This document shows, piece by piece, positions 52,872 to 61,341 of a stretch of DNA of 64,000 bases. Source of the stretch: JAGLOK01 sp963677605. Lineage in GTDB: Bacteria > Bacillota > Clostridia > Christensenellales > UMGS416. Every line of letters begins with the position of its first letter. Position 1 is the stretch's first letter. The notes under the pieces are model-generated. The model saw nothing but the letters and a program-made list of their open reading frames with translations. It was not told the DNA's origin and searched no databases. The DNA lies in the NCBI GenBank assembly GCA_963677605.2, contig CAXXDX010000004.1, positions 104,239 to 168,238 of the forward strand. The letters are read 5' to 3'. The translations under genes and the position numbers were made by a program.

Positions 52872-53646
52872 CTTTAAACTCCGCCGAAAGTTTCATAATA
52901 TCACCGCTTCTCATAAAGCTCTCACCAACCAATACAGCATGCGCTCCGGTGTTTTTTATTGCCGCTATGTCATTCGCCGTGTGAAACCCGCTCTCGCTAA
53001 CTACTATTTTCCCTTGAGGAATTATTTCAGCGACTTTTGCTGTCGTCATTAAATCTACTTTAAAAGTATTTAAGTCTCGGTTGTTCACACCTATTATCTC
53101 AGCTCCGGCATTTAAGGCAATTTCTGCTTCTTCAACGCTGTGTGTTTCAACCAATGCGTCAAGCCCGATTTTTTCTGCAGTTTCTAGTAAATTGCTAAGC
53201 TCTATTTCTTTAAGCATTGCGACAATAAGCAATACAGCACTCGCTCCTATAGCTTTTGCATGATATATCTGATAGTCATCGAAAATAAAGTCTTTTCGAA
53301 GTATAGGCATATAAACTGCATTTGCCGCATCGCGCAGATAATTGGGGCTTCCAAGAAAAAAGTCCTCCTCGGTAAGCACGGAAAGCGCGTCAACACAACC
53401 TTCATACTCTTTAGCTATTGCAACAGGATTAAAATCCGGCTTTATCAGTCCTTTTGACGGCGAAGCTTTTTTTATCTCGCCTATTATTGACAAACCGTCT
53501 TTTATAAGAGCCTGTTTAAAACTTGGTCTGCTGTCAGCGTCATTTGCAATAGCCTTCATATCAGAAAGCTTAATAGCTTGTTTTTGTTCTGCAAGCCTTT
53601 CATGCTTTTTTGCGACTATTTTTTTAAGAATCGAAGGCGTGCTCAT
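52855..53646 (-). CDS. trpC: Indole-3-glycerol phosphate synthase
   Basis: Closes CdRP to indole-3-glycerol phosphate. The 263-residue barrel has IIGEIKKASPSKGLIKPDFN near residue 53-72 with the catalytic lysine, CVDALSVLTEEDFFLGSPNYL, LRKDFIFDDYQIYHAKAIGA and IIGVNNRDLNTFKVDL, with the final SESGF motif (VVSESGFHTANDI). It overlaps trpD by 4 bases (ATGA) and trpF by 17 bases, indicating coupled translation. Confidence 0.95.
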   Translation of the reverse strand: MSTPSILKKIVAKKHERLAEQKQAIKLSDMKAIANDADSRPSFKQALIKDGLSIIGEIKKASPSKGLIKPDFNPVAIAKEYEGCVDALSVLTEEDFFLGSPNYLRDAANAVYMPILRKDFIFDDYQIYHAKAIGASAVLLIVAMLKEIELSNLLETAEKIGLDALVETHSVEEAEIALNAGAEIIGVNNRDLNTFKVDLMTTAKVAEIIPQGKIVVSESGFHTANDIAAIKNTGAHAVLVGESFMRSGDIMKLSAEFKDAYKN

Positions 53647-54659
53647 ACGGTATTGCTCACCTCGACAAGCTTGTTAAGCACAGCTTTAGCTCTTCCGCTG
53701 TCAACTATCTCACTTGCAAGCTTAATTCCTTCTTCAAGGGATTCAGCTTTTTTGCCAACATAAAGTGCTGCTGCTGCATTAATTAGCAATATATCTCTTT
53801 TTGCACCATCAAGTTTTCCATCAAATAAGTCTCTTATAATCTGTGCATTTTCTTTTGCATCTCCGCCTTTAACATCGGAAAGCGGTGATTTATTTATTCC
53901 TAACTTCTCAGGATCTATATCATATGTTGCTACTTTGCCTTCTTTAAGCTCTGCAGCATATGTTAAGCCGGATACAGATATCTCATCCAATCCATCAGCT
54001 CCGTGAACCACAAGCGCACGCTCTACTCCGATTTTCCCTAAAACTTCAGCAAGCGGCTTAACCAGTGATTTATCAAACACCCCCAGCACCTGCGCCTTTG
54101 CACCTGCAGGATTGCTTAAAGGGCCCAGTATATTAAACATTGTCCGAAATCCTAATCCTCGCCTAACTCCCATAACATATTTCATGGCGCTGTGGTGGCT
54201 TGGCGCAAACATAAATCCCATGCCTGCGTTAAGAACGCAGTTTTTAACCTGTTCCGGATTAAGTGTAATGTTTACTCCCAACTCCTCCAGGACATCGGCA
54301 CTTCCGCATTTGCTGGTAAGCGATCTGTTTCCATGCTTTGCGACTTTTATCCCGGAAGCTGCTGCTATAAAAGCAACTGCGGTCGATATATTGTATGTTC
54401 CAGAAGCATCCCCGCCCGTTCCGCAAGTGTCAAGCGCATATACATCCGATAAATCAACTCCCGTTGCTTTCTCGCGCATGACCTTTGCCGCAGAAGATAT
54501 TTCCTCCACAGTTTCTCCTTTTATCTTAAGCGCCGTCAAAAATGCGCTTAGCTCAATCTCCGACACCTCACCGCTCATAATCGCATTCATTGCGTCAGTC
54601 ATTTCGGAAGCTGTCAGGTTTTGATTATTTACAACTTTAATAAGTGAATCGCGTATCAT
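53643..54659 (-). CDS. trpD: Anthranilate phosphoribosyltransferase
   Basis: Transfers phosphoribose from PRPP to anthranilate. The 338-residue protein has an N-terminal helical domain (about 1-70) and the glycine loop DTCGTGGDASGTYNIS near residue 78-93. KHGNRSLTSKCGSADVLEELG is near residue 106-126, and MFAPSHHSAMKYVMGVRRGLG lines the anthranilate tunnel. Normal length. Separate from trpG (no fusion), with a 9-base gap. Confidence 0.96.
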   Translation of the reverse strand: MIRDSLIKVVNNQNLTASEMTDAMNAIMSGEVSEIELSAFLTALKIKGETVEEISSAAKVMREKATGVDLSDVYALDTCGTGGDASGTYNISTAVAFIAAASGIKVAKHGNRSLTSKCGSADVLEELGVNITLNPEQVKNCVLNAGMGFMFAPSHHSAMKYVMGVRRGLGFRTMFNILGPLSNPAGAKAQVLGVFDKSLVKPLAEVLGKIGVERALVVHGADGLDEISVSGLTYAAELKEGKVATYDIDPEKLGINKSPLSDVKGGDAKENAQIIRDLFDGKLDGAKRDILLINAAAALYVGKKAESLEEGIKLASEIVDSGRAKAVLNKLVEVSNTV

Positions 54660-54668
54660 AATTTCTCC

Positions 54669-55232
54669 TTATATCTTCAAAAAGTTTTCAATTAGTTTCA
54701 TTCCTTCAGGAGTGTAGATTGACTCAGGATGAAACTGCAGTCCGTATATCGGATAATCCTTATGCTCTACAGCCATTATTTCTCCGTCTTCCGTTTTAGC
54801 TGTAACTTTAAGAAACTCAGGCACAGTGCCGTCTATTATCGCAAGCGAGTGATATCTGGCTGCCTGCATAGGATTAGGCAGTCCTTTAAACATCACGCTG
54901 TCATCATGTTCTATCATGGAAAACTTTCCGTGATACAGTTTTTTTGCATGACTAACTGTTGCTCCAAAAGCTTGGCCTATGCACTGATGACCAAGGCAGA
55001 TGCCCAATATCGGAATATCTTTGCCGAATTCTTTTATAACGTCAATTGATATTCCTGCATCGTCAGGAGTTCCCGGGCCTGGAGATATAATAATCTTTTC
55101 AGGATTAAGTTTCTTAATTTCATCTATTGTAATCTTATCGTTGCGGATTACTTTAATATCAGGATTTATGCTTCCTGCATACTGATAGACGTTGTATGTA
55201 AATGAATCATAGTTATCAATCAATAAAATCAT
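54669..55232 (-). CDS. trpG: Anthranilate synthase component II (glutaminase)
   Basis: A 187-residue class I glutamine amidotransferase giving ammonia to TrpE. It begins MILLIDNYDSFTYNVYQY. SPGPGTPDDAGIS is near residue 50, the nucleophile lies in PILGICLGHQCIGQAFGA near residue 80, and the triad is completed by GLQFHPESIYTPEG near residue 165-180. In some bacteria the subunit is shared with folate synthesis (PabA); with trpE 6 bases upstream the trp role is clear, and a dual role is possible. Confidence 0.94.
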   Translation of the reverse strand: MILLIDNYDSFTYNVYQYAGSINPDIKVIRNDKITIDEIKKLNPEKIIISPGPGTPDDAGISIDVIKEFGKDIPILGICLGHQCIGQAFGATVSHAKKLYHGKFSMIEHDDSVMFKGLPNPMQAARYHSLAIIDGTVPEFLKVTAKTEDGEIMAVEHKDYPIYGLQFHPESIYTPEGMKLIENFLKI

Positions 55233-55238
55233 ATGCGC

Positions 55239-56633
55239 CTACCCTTCCAAAACCTTCATCAAAGCACGGGCTTTGTTTTCGGTTTCCTCAAATTCATTTT
55301 CAGGCACAGAATCTGCAACTATTCCTCCGCCAGCCTGTACATATACCTTGCCTTCGTTTATAACCATAGTACGTATCGCAATGCACATATCCATGTCGCC
55401 GTCAAAACCAAAATATCCTATAGCTCCGCCATATGTTCCGCGCATTTCAGGCTCAAGCTCTTCTATTATCTCCATAGCGCGGATTTTCGGCGCACCGGAT
55501 AAGGTTCCTGCAGGCAAGAATGTGGAAAGCACATCAAAAGCATCTATATCGTCTCGTTTTTTTCCTTCAACAAGGGATACAAGGTGCATAACATGCGAGT
55601 AGTTTTTTACTTCCATCATTTTCGGTACAGTGACAGTTCCGATTTTTGCAACTCTGCCCATGTCGTTTCTACCTAAATCGACAAGCATAGTATGCTCGGA
55701 AGTTTCTTTCTCATCTCCCAAAAGGTCAGCTGCAAGCGCTGCATCTTCTTCCGCAGTGTTTCCTCGTTTCCTCGTTCCGGCTATAGGACATGTTGTTATA
55801 TTGTCTCCGCGCACTCCAACAAGCATCTCCGGTGAAGAACCAGATATTTGATAATTACCAAAGTTAAAATAAAATAGATATGCTGATGGATTAACCTGCC
55901 TTAGCTTTCTGTAAAGCGTAAAAGGATTTGCATCACATTCGACTGTCCATCTCTGTGACAGTACAACTTGAAATATATCGCCTTCGTAAATATATTTTTT
56001 TGCTTTCTCCACCATCTCGCGGTGCTGATCTCTCGTCACATTGGACACAGGCTTACCACTCACGGTTTTTCTTGTAATATCATCTAGGACAGGTGGGTTT
56101 TTAAGCATTTGTTCCATTTGTTCAAGTTTCTTTTGCGCCGCATCTTTCCCGCTTTCGGTATCTTCATCAAGTACCACAAGGTTAATCTTTTGAAACTGAT
56201 GGTCAAATGCAATAAGTTCTTTTACAAAGAGAAGATTAACATCCGGAAGACCCAGTACATCTTCATTAATGCTAGGCAGTGTTTCATATTGTCTTATAAT
56301 GTCATAGCTTATTGAGCCTACTGCTCCGCCGACAAACGGTATATCAGTATTATTAATAATCTTATAAGCGCCTACATATTCGCGCACAACATCAAGAGCC
56401 CTTCCGTCTTTCACAGACAGCTTGCCTCTTTGCTCGATTACAACCTTATCTTTTTTTGATTTAATTGTTAGGTATGGATTTTTGCCCATAAAGGAATACC
56501 TTCCCTTGGGCATTTCAGCGCTTTCCAACAGAAAGCCTTGACTTTCACCTACATATTTAGAGTAGAGCGTAACCGGTGTTTCCATATCTCCGGATATGCT
56601 TTTAATGTAGGGAATTAATGTGACAATTCCCAT
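55239..56633 (-). CDS. trpE: Anthranilate synthase component I
   Basis: Converts chorismate to anthranilate, the first step to tryptophan. The 464-residue protein keeps the tryptophan-feedback motif GFLLESAEMPKGRYSFMG near residue 33-50. In the catalytic half are IAGTRKRGNTAEEDAALA, DLGRNDMGRVAKIGTVTV, THSHVMHL-like YSHVMHLVSLVEG and PAGTLSGAPKIRAMEII. So both enzyme-level feedback and, from the RNA site upstream, translational control are expected. The start ATG at 56633 is preceded by GAGGAG ten bases away, but the ribosome site is embedded in an array of NAG triplets (56634-56677). Confidence 0.96.
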   Translation of the reverse strand: MGIVTLIPYIKSISGDMETPVTLYSKYVGESQGFLLESAEMPKGRYSFMGKNPYLTIKSKKDKVVIEQRGKLSVKDGRALDVVREYVGAYKIINNTDIPFVGGAVGSISYDIIRQYETLPSINEDVLGLPDVNLLFVKELIAFDHQFQKINLVVLDEDTESGKDAAQKKLEQMEQMLKNPPVLDDITRKTVSGKPVSNVTRDQHREMVEKAKKYIYEGDIFQVVLSQRWTVECDANPFTLYRKLRQVNPSAYLFYFNFGNYQISGSSPEMLVGVRGDNITTCPIAGTRKRGNTAEEDAALAADLLGDEKETSEHTMLVDLGRNDMGRVAKIGTVTVPKMMEVKNYSHVMHLVSLVEGKKRDDIDAFDVLSTFLPAGTLSGAPKIRAMEIIEELEPEMRGTYGGAIGYFGFDGDMDMCIAIRTMVINEGKVYVQAGGGIVADSVPENEFEETENKARALMKVLEG

Positions 56634-56677
56634 CTCGTCTTGTCTCCTCTCGTCTATTCTAATACTAATCTAATCTA
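56634..56677 (-). promoter_or_regulatory. TRAP-type RNA site: nine NAG triplets before trpE
   Basis: Reading the transcript toward trpE, the triplets are UAG five times, GAG twice, AAG once and GAG once, each separated by 2 bases except one 3-base gap. Eight of nine match the (G/U)AG unit bound by the 11-fold ring protein TRAP (MtrB) when tryptophan is plentiful. The last triplet touches the ATG and the GAGGAG ribosome site lies inside the array, so binding would block translation. No terminator or leader peptide is seen. A short stem AUAGU/ACUAU lies just 5' (56683-56707), as 5' stem-loops do in Bacillus. Confidence 0.8.
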
Positions 56678-56717
56678 AATCATAGTCTTTTGGGTTATCA
56701 AACTATAATTTTCGATT

Positions 56718-56746
56718 ATGTTATCACACCTTTTATGTAAAGTAAA
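56718..56746 (-). promoter_or_regulatory. Probable promoter of the trp operon
   Basis: TTTACT (56741-56746) and TAACAT (56718-56723) with a 17-base spacer, and a TGA extension before the -10, on the minus strand. The start would be near 56711, giving a leader of about 78 bases that is mostly the TRAP-type site. Confidence 0.5.
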
Positions 56747-56804
56747 GCCAAAAAACATGATTTTATAATTTACCGTAATGTTTCCTATGATTAGTGCATA
56801 TTGC

Positions 56805-56817
56805 GTGACTTAGTCAC
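56805..56817. promoter_or_regulatory. Inverted repeat GTGAC-TTA-GTCAC
   Basis: A symmetric 5+3+5 site about 50 bases before the NapH-like gene; a candidate operator for a dimeric regulator. The family is unknown. Confidence 0.35.
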
Positions 56818-56863
56818 AGATATCATATATATCTATGTTTATAATTTTTTCAAAGGAGTCTTT

Positions 56864-57442
56864 ATGCCAAAACCACAGAAAAACCATCAAAATATTTTCT
56901 TTATATTTACTGTAATTTTCTTTATTCTGGGGATTCTAAACATCGCATTTGCATCTGTCGGAATTATCTGTATATTAACACCAATCATTCTATTTGCAGT
57001 TTATAAAGAAAGAATCTGGTGCAAGTATTACTGTCCTAGGGCAGGATTTTTCACAAAGGTGTTAAGCAAGATCAGTTTAAAGCGCAAACTGCCTAAGTTT
57101 TTTACAGGAAAGAAGCTTATTGAAGGAGTTATAATTTACTTTGGAGTCAATCTTCTTTTTATCACCATGTCAACAATTATGGTATCCCTTGGCAGAATAG
57201 CTCCTATTGAACAGATTCGATTCCTTATATTCTTCGGTCTGCCTATAACCCTTCCTCAGCTTGTTAGCATATCTGCTCCATTATGGCTTGTGCACTTTGG
57301 ATACAGGATGTACTCAGTAATGTTTACTTCCATTGTTATAGGCCTTGTTTTGGGTTTTATATACATGCCAAGAGCATGGTGTGTGATATGTCCTATCAAA
57401 ACAATAACCTCTAACAAGAAAAAAGCCGAAAGAAACATTTAA
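56864..57442 (+). CDS. NapH-like membrane protein with cysteine motifs
   Basis: A 192-residue integral membrane protein with about four or five helices. Two cysteine clusters face the same side: WCKYYCPRAGFFTK near residue 50 and RAWCVICPIKTITS near residue 172. These C-x-x-x-C-P and C-x-x-C-P patterns recur in NapH/CcoG/YccM-type membrane iron-sulfur proteins, but here each is short and the usual ferredoxin domain is missing. The protein might bind a heme or Fe-S centre or move electrons or metals in the membrane. The start at 56864 follows AAAGGAG five bases before; the longer in-frame reading from TTG 56801 is not supported. Monocistronic. Confidence 0.7.
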   Translation: MPKPQKNHQNIFFIFTVIFFILGILNIAFASVGIICILTPIILFAVYKERIWCKYYCPRAGFFTKVLSKISLKRKLPKFFTGKKLIEGVIIYFGVNLLFITMSTIMVSLGRIAPIEQIRFLIFFGLPITLPQLVSISAPLWLVHFGYRMYSVMFTSIVIGLVLGFIYMPRAWCVICPIKTITSNKKKAERNI

Positions 57443-57451
57443 TTTCTTTCG
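57416..57451 (-). terminator. Terminator of the arabinofuranosidase gene
   Basis: CGAAAGAAA (57427-57435) and TTTCTTTCG (57443-57451) form a 9-pair stem, followed on the minus strand by GGCTTTTTTC. It overlaps the end of the convergent NapH-like gene. Confidence 0.6.
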
Positions 57452-57472
57452 ACTGTATTGATTATTTGTGTT

Positions 57473-58978
57473 TTAAACTTTCAGTCTAATTACATTCCAT
57501 GAAGCTTTTTTAAGAGAAGCAGTTAATACTCCCGAATCCACTTCGGAGCTTTTTGCTGAAACCGGACATACAGTCTCTCCAGCTGGACCGTTTGCGACTT
57601 TAAGGTCAAACCCTTCAAGCTCAATATGTTCAATCAGTTTTACATCGCCAAAGCTTTTTAAATCGCAGTCAAACTGAATATCATCTTTAAGGCTGCGGTT
57701 TACCGCAAACACTGTAACCTCGCCTTTTTCTTCATTATAAACCGATACAGCATCGATATCTTCAACATCGGTAAAGTCTTTAGTATCATGCTTGGGTGAG
57801 GTCAAAATCGTCCTTAAAGCAGTTCCTCTTCCGTACATTGACGCATGCATAAACGGATAGAATATTGTCTGTCTCCATGCAGGGCCGTCTTTTTCCGTCA
57901 TGATGGGTGCGATAACATTTACTAGCTGAGCAAGGCAAGCCATTTTTACACGGTCAGCATGTCTTAAAAGAGTTATTATAAGCAATCCAACCATTAATGC
58001 ATCTTCAAAATTATAATGATCTTCAAGAAGAGCCGGAGCAATCTGCCATGGTTTATTTTTCATGCTGTCATTATCTTTTGCAACTGAGTGATACCAAACA
58101 TTCCACTCGTCAAAACTTAGCATAATGTCTTTTTTGCTACGCTTTTTAGCTTTCACATAATCACAAGTTGAGATAACAGTTTTAATAAAATGATCCATAT
58201 TAAGCGCTGAAGCCAAATAGTTTTCAGTATCATTTTTGTTGTTACCAAAATAATGATGGAGGGAAACATAGTCCACAAACTCATAGGTATGCTCAAGAGT
58301 TACGGCCTCCCATTCAGGGAAAGTAGGCATATTGCTGTGAGAGCTTCCACATGAAACAAGCTCGATGCTTGGATCAATAAGCTTCATGGCTTTAGCCGTT
58401 TCATATGCAAGCCTGCCGTATTCAGTCGGAGTTTTTGAACCCAGCTGCCAAGGGCCGTCCATTTCATTTCCAAGACACCACACTTTTATATCATGGGGAT
58501 CTTTAATACCATGGGATATACGCATATCGCTATACTTTGTTCCTGACGGATGGTTGCAGTATTCAAGAAGATTGCATGCTTCTGCCACTCCTCTTGTTCC
58601 TAAGTTTACAGCCATCATTACATCGGAGTTTGCCTTCTTACACCATTTTGCAAATTCATTGACACCTATTTCATTGGGCTCAAGTGTGCGCCATGCAAGC
58701 TCAAGTCTCTTTTCTCTTTTAGGGCCTACGCTGTCTTCCCAGTCAAAGCTTGAAACAAAGTTTCCGCCGGGATATCTTATAATTGGAACATTGAGCTCAC
58801 GCACCAGATCTATTACGTCAGTTCTAAATCCGTCTTCATCCGCAGTTTCATGTCCCGGCTGATATATTCCTTCATAAACAGCCCTTCCAAGGTGTTCAAT
58901 AAACGATCCATATATTCTCGAATCGATATCACCGATTTTAAAATTTCTGTCAACTATCATTTTAGCTTTTTTGCTCAT
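57473..58978 (-). CDS. Alpha-L-arabinofuranosidase, GH51
   Basis: A 501-residue enzyme that removes alpha-L-arabinofuranosyl groups from arabinan or arabinoxylan oligosaccharides. There is no signal peptide, so it acts on imported oligomers in the cytosol. The N-terminal barrel has FIEHLGRAVYEGIYQPG and IRYPGGNFVSSFDWED; the acid/base Glu is in VWCLGNEMDGPWQLG near residue 172 and the nucleophile in MLSFDEWNVWYHS near residue 290. A C-terminal beta-sandwich (about 390-501) ends the protein, as usual. Preceded by its own consensus promoter and divergent from the rhamnosidase gene, forming a small glycan-use locus. Confidence 0.95.
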   Translation of the reverse strand: MSKKAKMIVDRNFKIGDIDSRIYGSFIEHLGRAVYEGIYQPGHETADEDGFRTDVIDLVRELNVPIIRYPGGNFVSSFDWEDSVGPKREKRLELAWRTLEPNEIGVNEFAKWCKKANSDVMMAVNLGTRGVAEACNLLEYCNHPSGTKYSDMRISHGIKDPHDIKVWCLGNEMDGPWQLGSKTPTEYGRLAYETAKAMKLIDPSIELVSCGSSHSNMPTFPEWEAVTLEHTYEFVDYVSLHHYFGNNKNDTENYLASALNMDHFIKTVISTCDYVKAKKRSKKDIMLSFDEWNVWYHSVAKDNDSMKNKPWQIAPALLEDHYNFEDALMVGLLIITLLRHADRVKMACLAQLVNVIAPIMTEKDGPAWRQTIFYPFMHASMYGRGTALRTILTSPKHDTKDFTDVEDIDAVSVYNEEKGEVTVFAVNRSLKDDIQFDCDLKSFGDVKLIEHIELEGFDLKVANGPAGETVCPVSAKSSEVDSGVLTASLKKASWNVIRLKV

Positions 58979-59019
58979 AAGATATCCTCCATTGTTAATT
59001 TATAAGTACACCAATTGAA

Positions 59020-59048
59020 ATGATAAGACTATGGCTATTTAATGTCAA
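59020..59048 (-). promoter_or_regulatory. Promoter of the arabinofuranosidase gene
   Basis: TTGACA (59043-59048) and TATCAT (59020-59025) on the minus strand, spacer 17. Between it and the rhamnosidase gene, TTAATC-N7-GATTAA (59074-59092) could be a shared operator. Confidence 0.65.
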
Positions 59049-59166
59049 CCATCATCTTCTATATATTCATTTTAATCATAAGAAGATTAATTTTTATCAT
59101 TAATATTCTTGTAATTTAAGAGTCACTAATATAAGCTTTGCATATACTAAACTATATGGAGCTTTT

Positions 59167-61326
59167 ATGAATAGTTTTAAATCAGCACAATGGATTACTT
59201 CTGCAATTTATTCAGAAGTTTCTCCCATTGATGTCTTTAAAAAGGAAATGTCGGATAAAGAAATTACGCGTCATGATGATAAATATAAAAACAATCACAT
59301 GCTTGTCCGAAAAGTCTTTAATATTGACAGTGTTTTAAAAGACACCAAAATAAACATTACAGCGGATGATTATTATAAACTATATATAAACGGAAACTTC
59401 ATCGGACAAGGTCCTGCTCAATCATATTATTTTTCCTATAACTTCAACACATATGAAATATCTAAATATCTTGTCGAAGGCGAAAATATAATCGCAGTTC
59501 ATGTTTTCTATCAGGGAGAAATAAACAGAGCATACAACAGCGGTGATCTTCGGCAGGGCATTATAGCTGAGATTTTTGATGAAAACGGCTCCGTTTTGGC
59601 GACAGACGGCTCATGGATGTATACACAGGCTCGCGAATTCACATCGCTAAAAACCATAGCCTATGACACACAGTTTGAAGAAAGAATCGATGAGAGACTT
59701 AAGATTAGAGGCTGGAAAAAGCCTGATTTTGACGATTCAAACTGGCAGAATGTAAAAGTGAAAACGAATCATGATTATACTTTTATAAAACAGATTACCC
59801 CCCCGCTTTCATTCAGCAATGTTTATCCGAAAAAGACATTATACCGTGATAATAATAAAATTGTACTGGATTTTGGGAAAGAGCTTGTTGGGTATTTGGG
59901 TCTTTTTGCAAAAGGCACTTCCGGTCAGAAGATAGAAATCAGATATGGCGAAGAGCTTGTGGACGAAGCTCACCCTTCGGTTCGCTATGACATGAGGTGT
60001 ACAACAATGTATCAGGATATCTGGACATTGTCAGGCGGTGAAGATATATATGAACCGTATGAATACAAAGCCTTTAGGTATGTCGAGATATTAGGTGATA
60101 TCAGTGTTTTAAATATTGAAGATATTTATGTTTTATTAAGGCATTATCCTTTTGACAGTACAAAATGTCTTTTTGATTCTAAAAATGAAAAACTCAATGC
60201 AATATGGGATATTTGCAGATGGGGCGTCGTTCTCGGCTCACAGGAAGTATTTGTGGATTGTCCGCAGAGGGAAAAAGGCCAATACCTAGGCGATGCTACG
60301 GTTACAGCTTCATCCCACCTATATCTTTCCGGAGACGCAAGACTATATAAAAAGGCATTAAAAGATTTCGCTCTGTCTTCCTTTATTTGCCCAGGACTTA
60401 TGTCAGTGGCTCCGGGAAGTCTTATGCAGGAGATAGCGGATTACTCGCTTCAGTATCCCCACCAGCTTCTTACATATTACATGCACACAGGTGATATTGA
60501 TTTTTTGAAAGAAATCTATCCGATTGCTAAAAAAAGTGTCCAATATTTTGACAGATATAAGCGTAATGACGGCCTCTTAATAAATGTATATGACAAATGG
60601 AATCTTGTTGATTGGCCACAGAACTCACGAGATGGATACGATTTTGACTTGTCAAAGCCTGTTACAGACGGGTGTCACAATGTTATAAACGCATTTTATA
60701 TCGGAGCTGTCCAATCCATCGAAAAGATAGAAGATATACTTAACATAAGCTGTCAAAGCAGAGTTGCAGAGTTGATTGAGTCGTACAGAAAAGCTTTTTA
60801 CAGCCAAAGGACAGGACTTTTTGTGGACTCCGACGAATCTAATCATTCATCGCTTCATTCAAACGCATTGGCACTGTATTTTGGTGCTGTATCGCAAATC
60901 GAATCAAAATCAATTGTTGATTTTATAAATAAAAAACGTCTATCATGCGGTGTTTATATGGCATATTTCGTACTAAAGGGATTGGCAAAATACGGCGAGT
61001 ATGACTTGGTTTATGATATAATTTCTTCAGATGATGAAAACTCCTGGAATACTATGATTAAAGAAGGAGCTACCGCCTGCTTTGAAGCATGGAGCAAAGA
61101 TGCAAAATGGAACACAAGTCTTTGCCACCCTTGGGCAAGCGCTCCTATACCTGTTTTAATAGAAGATATCCTGGGTTTAAAACCCAAAACAGCAGGCTGG
61201 GGCGAAATTGATTTTGCTCCGCATATTCCCATCAGCTTTCCCGATACATCCTTAGAATTGACATTGCCGAGCGGCAGAGTAAAAGTCGAATATAAAAATA
61301 AAACCGCAAAGCTTTTAAAACTTTAG
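59167..61326 (+). CDS. Alpha-L-rhamnosidase, GH78
   Basis: A 719-residue glycosidase without signal peptide, so presumably cytosolic, removing terminal L-rhamnose from pectic or flavonoid glycosides. An N-terminal beta-sandwich (about 40-190) carries ITADDYYKLYINGNFIGQGP. A second sandwich ends with KTLYRDNNKIVLDFGKELVGYLG near residue 220-245. The (alpha/alpha)6 barrel has VFVDCPQREKGQYLGDATVT near residue 363, a catalytic acid block, and KWNLVDWPQNSRDGYDFD near residue 478. The C-terminal sheet has LPSGRVKVEYKNK. Length is on the short side for GH78. It is divergent from the GH51 gene and convergent with nrnA, with a terminator between. Confidence 0.9.
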   Translation: MNSFKSAQWITSAIYSEVSPIDVFKKEMSDKEITRHDDKYKNNHMLVRKVFNIDSVLKDTKINITADDYYKLYINGNFIGQGPAQSYYFSYNFNTYEISKYLVEGENIIAVHVFYQGEINRAYNSGDLRQGIIAEIFDENGSVLATDGSWMYTQAREFTSLKTIAYDTQFEERIDERLKIRGWKKPDFDDSNWQNVKVKTNHDYTFIKQITPPLSFSNVYPKKTLYRDNNKIVLDFGKELVGYLGLFAKGTSGQKIEIRYGEELVDEAHPSVRYDMRCTTMYQDIWTLSGGEDIYEPYEYKAFRYVEILGDISVLNIEDIYVLLRHYPFDSTKCLFDSKNEKLNAIWDICRWGVVLGSQEVFVDCPQREKGQYLGDATVTASSHLYLSGDARLYKKALKDFALSSFICPGLMSVAPGSLMQEIADYSLQYPHQLLTYYMHTGDIDFLKEIYPIAKKSVQYFDRYKRNDGLLINVYDKWNLVDWPQNSRDGYDFDLSKPVTDGCHNVINAFYIGAVQSIEKIEDILNISCQSRVAELIESYRKAFYSQRTGLFVDSDESNHSSLHSNALALYFGAVSQIESKSIVDFINKKRLSCGVYMAYFVLKGLAKYGEYDLVYDIISSDDENSWNTMIKEGATACFEAWSKDAKWNTSLCHPWASAPIPVLIEDILGLKPKTAGWGEIDFAPHIPISFPDTSLELTLPSGRVKVEYKNKTAKLLKL

Positions 61327-61329
61327 CGG
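61304..61329. terminator. Bidirectional terminator between rhamnosidase and nrnA
   Basis: CCGCAAAG and CTTTAGCGG pair with one bulged A around a 9-base loop, with T-rich tails on both strands. It overlaps the 3' end of the rhamnosidase gene. Confidence 0.6.
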
Positions 61330-61341
61330 CTTTATATACTT

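Noticed and set aside
56634..56863. A T-box riboswitch or leader peptide rich in Trp codons before trpE.
   Set aside because: The leader is only about 78 bases, has no T-box core and no reading frame with tandem Trp codons; the NAG triplets explain it better.
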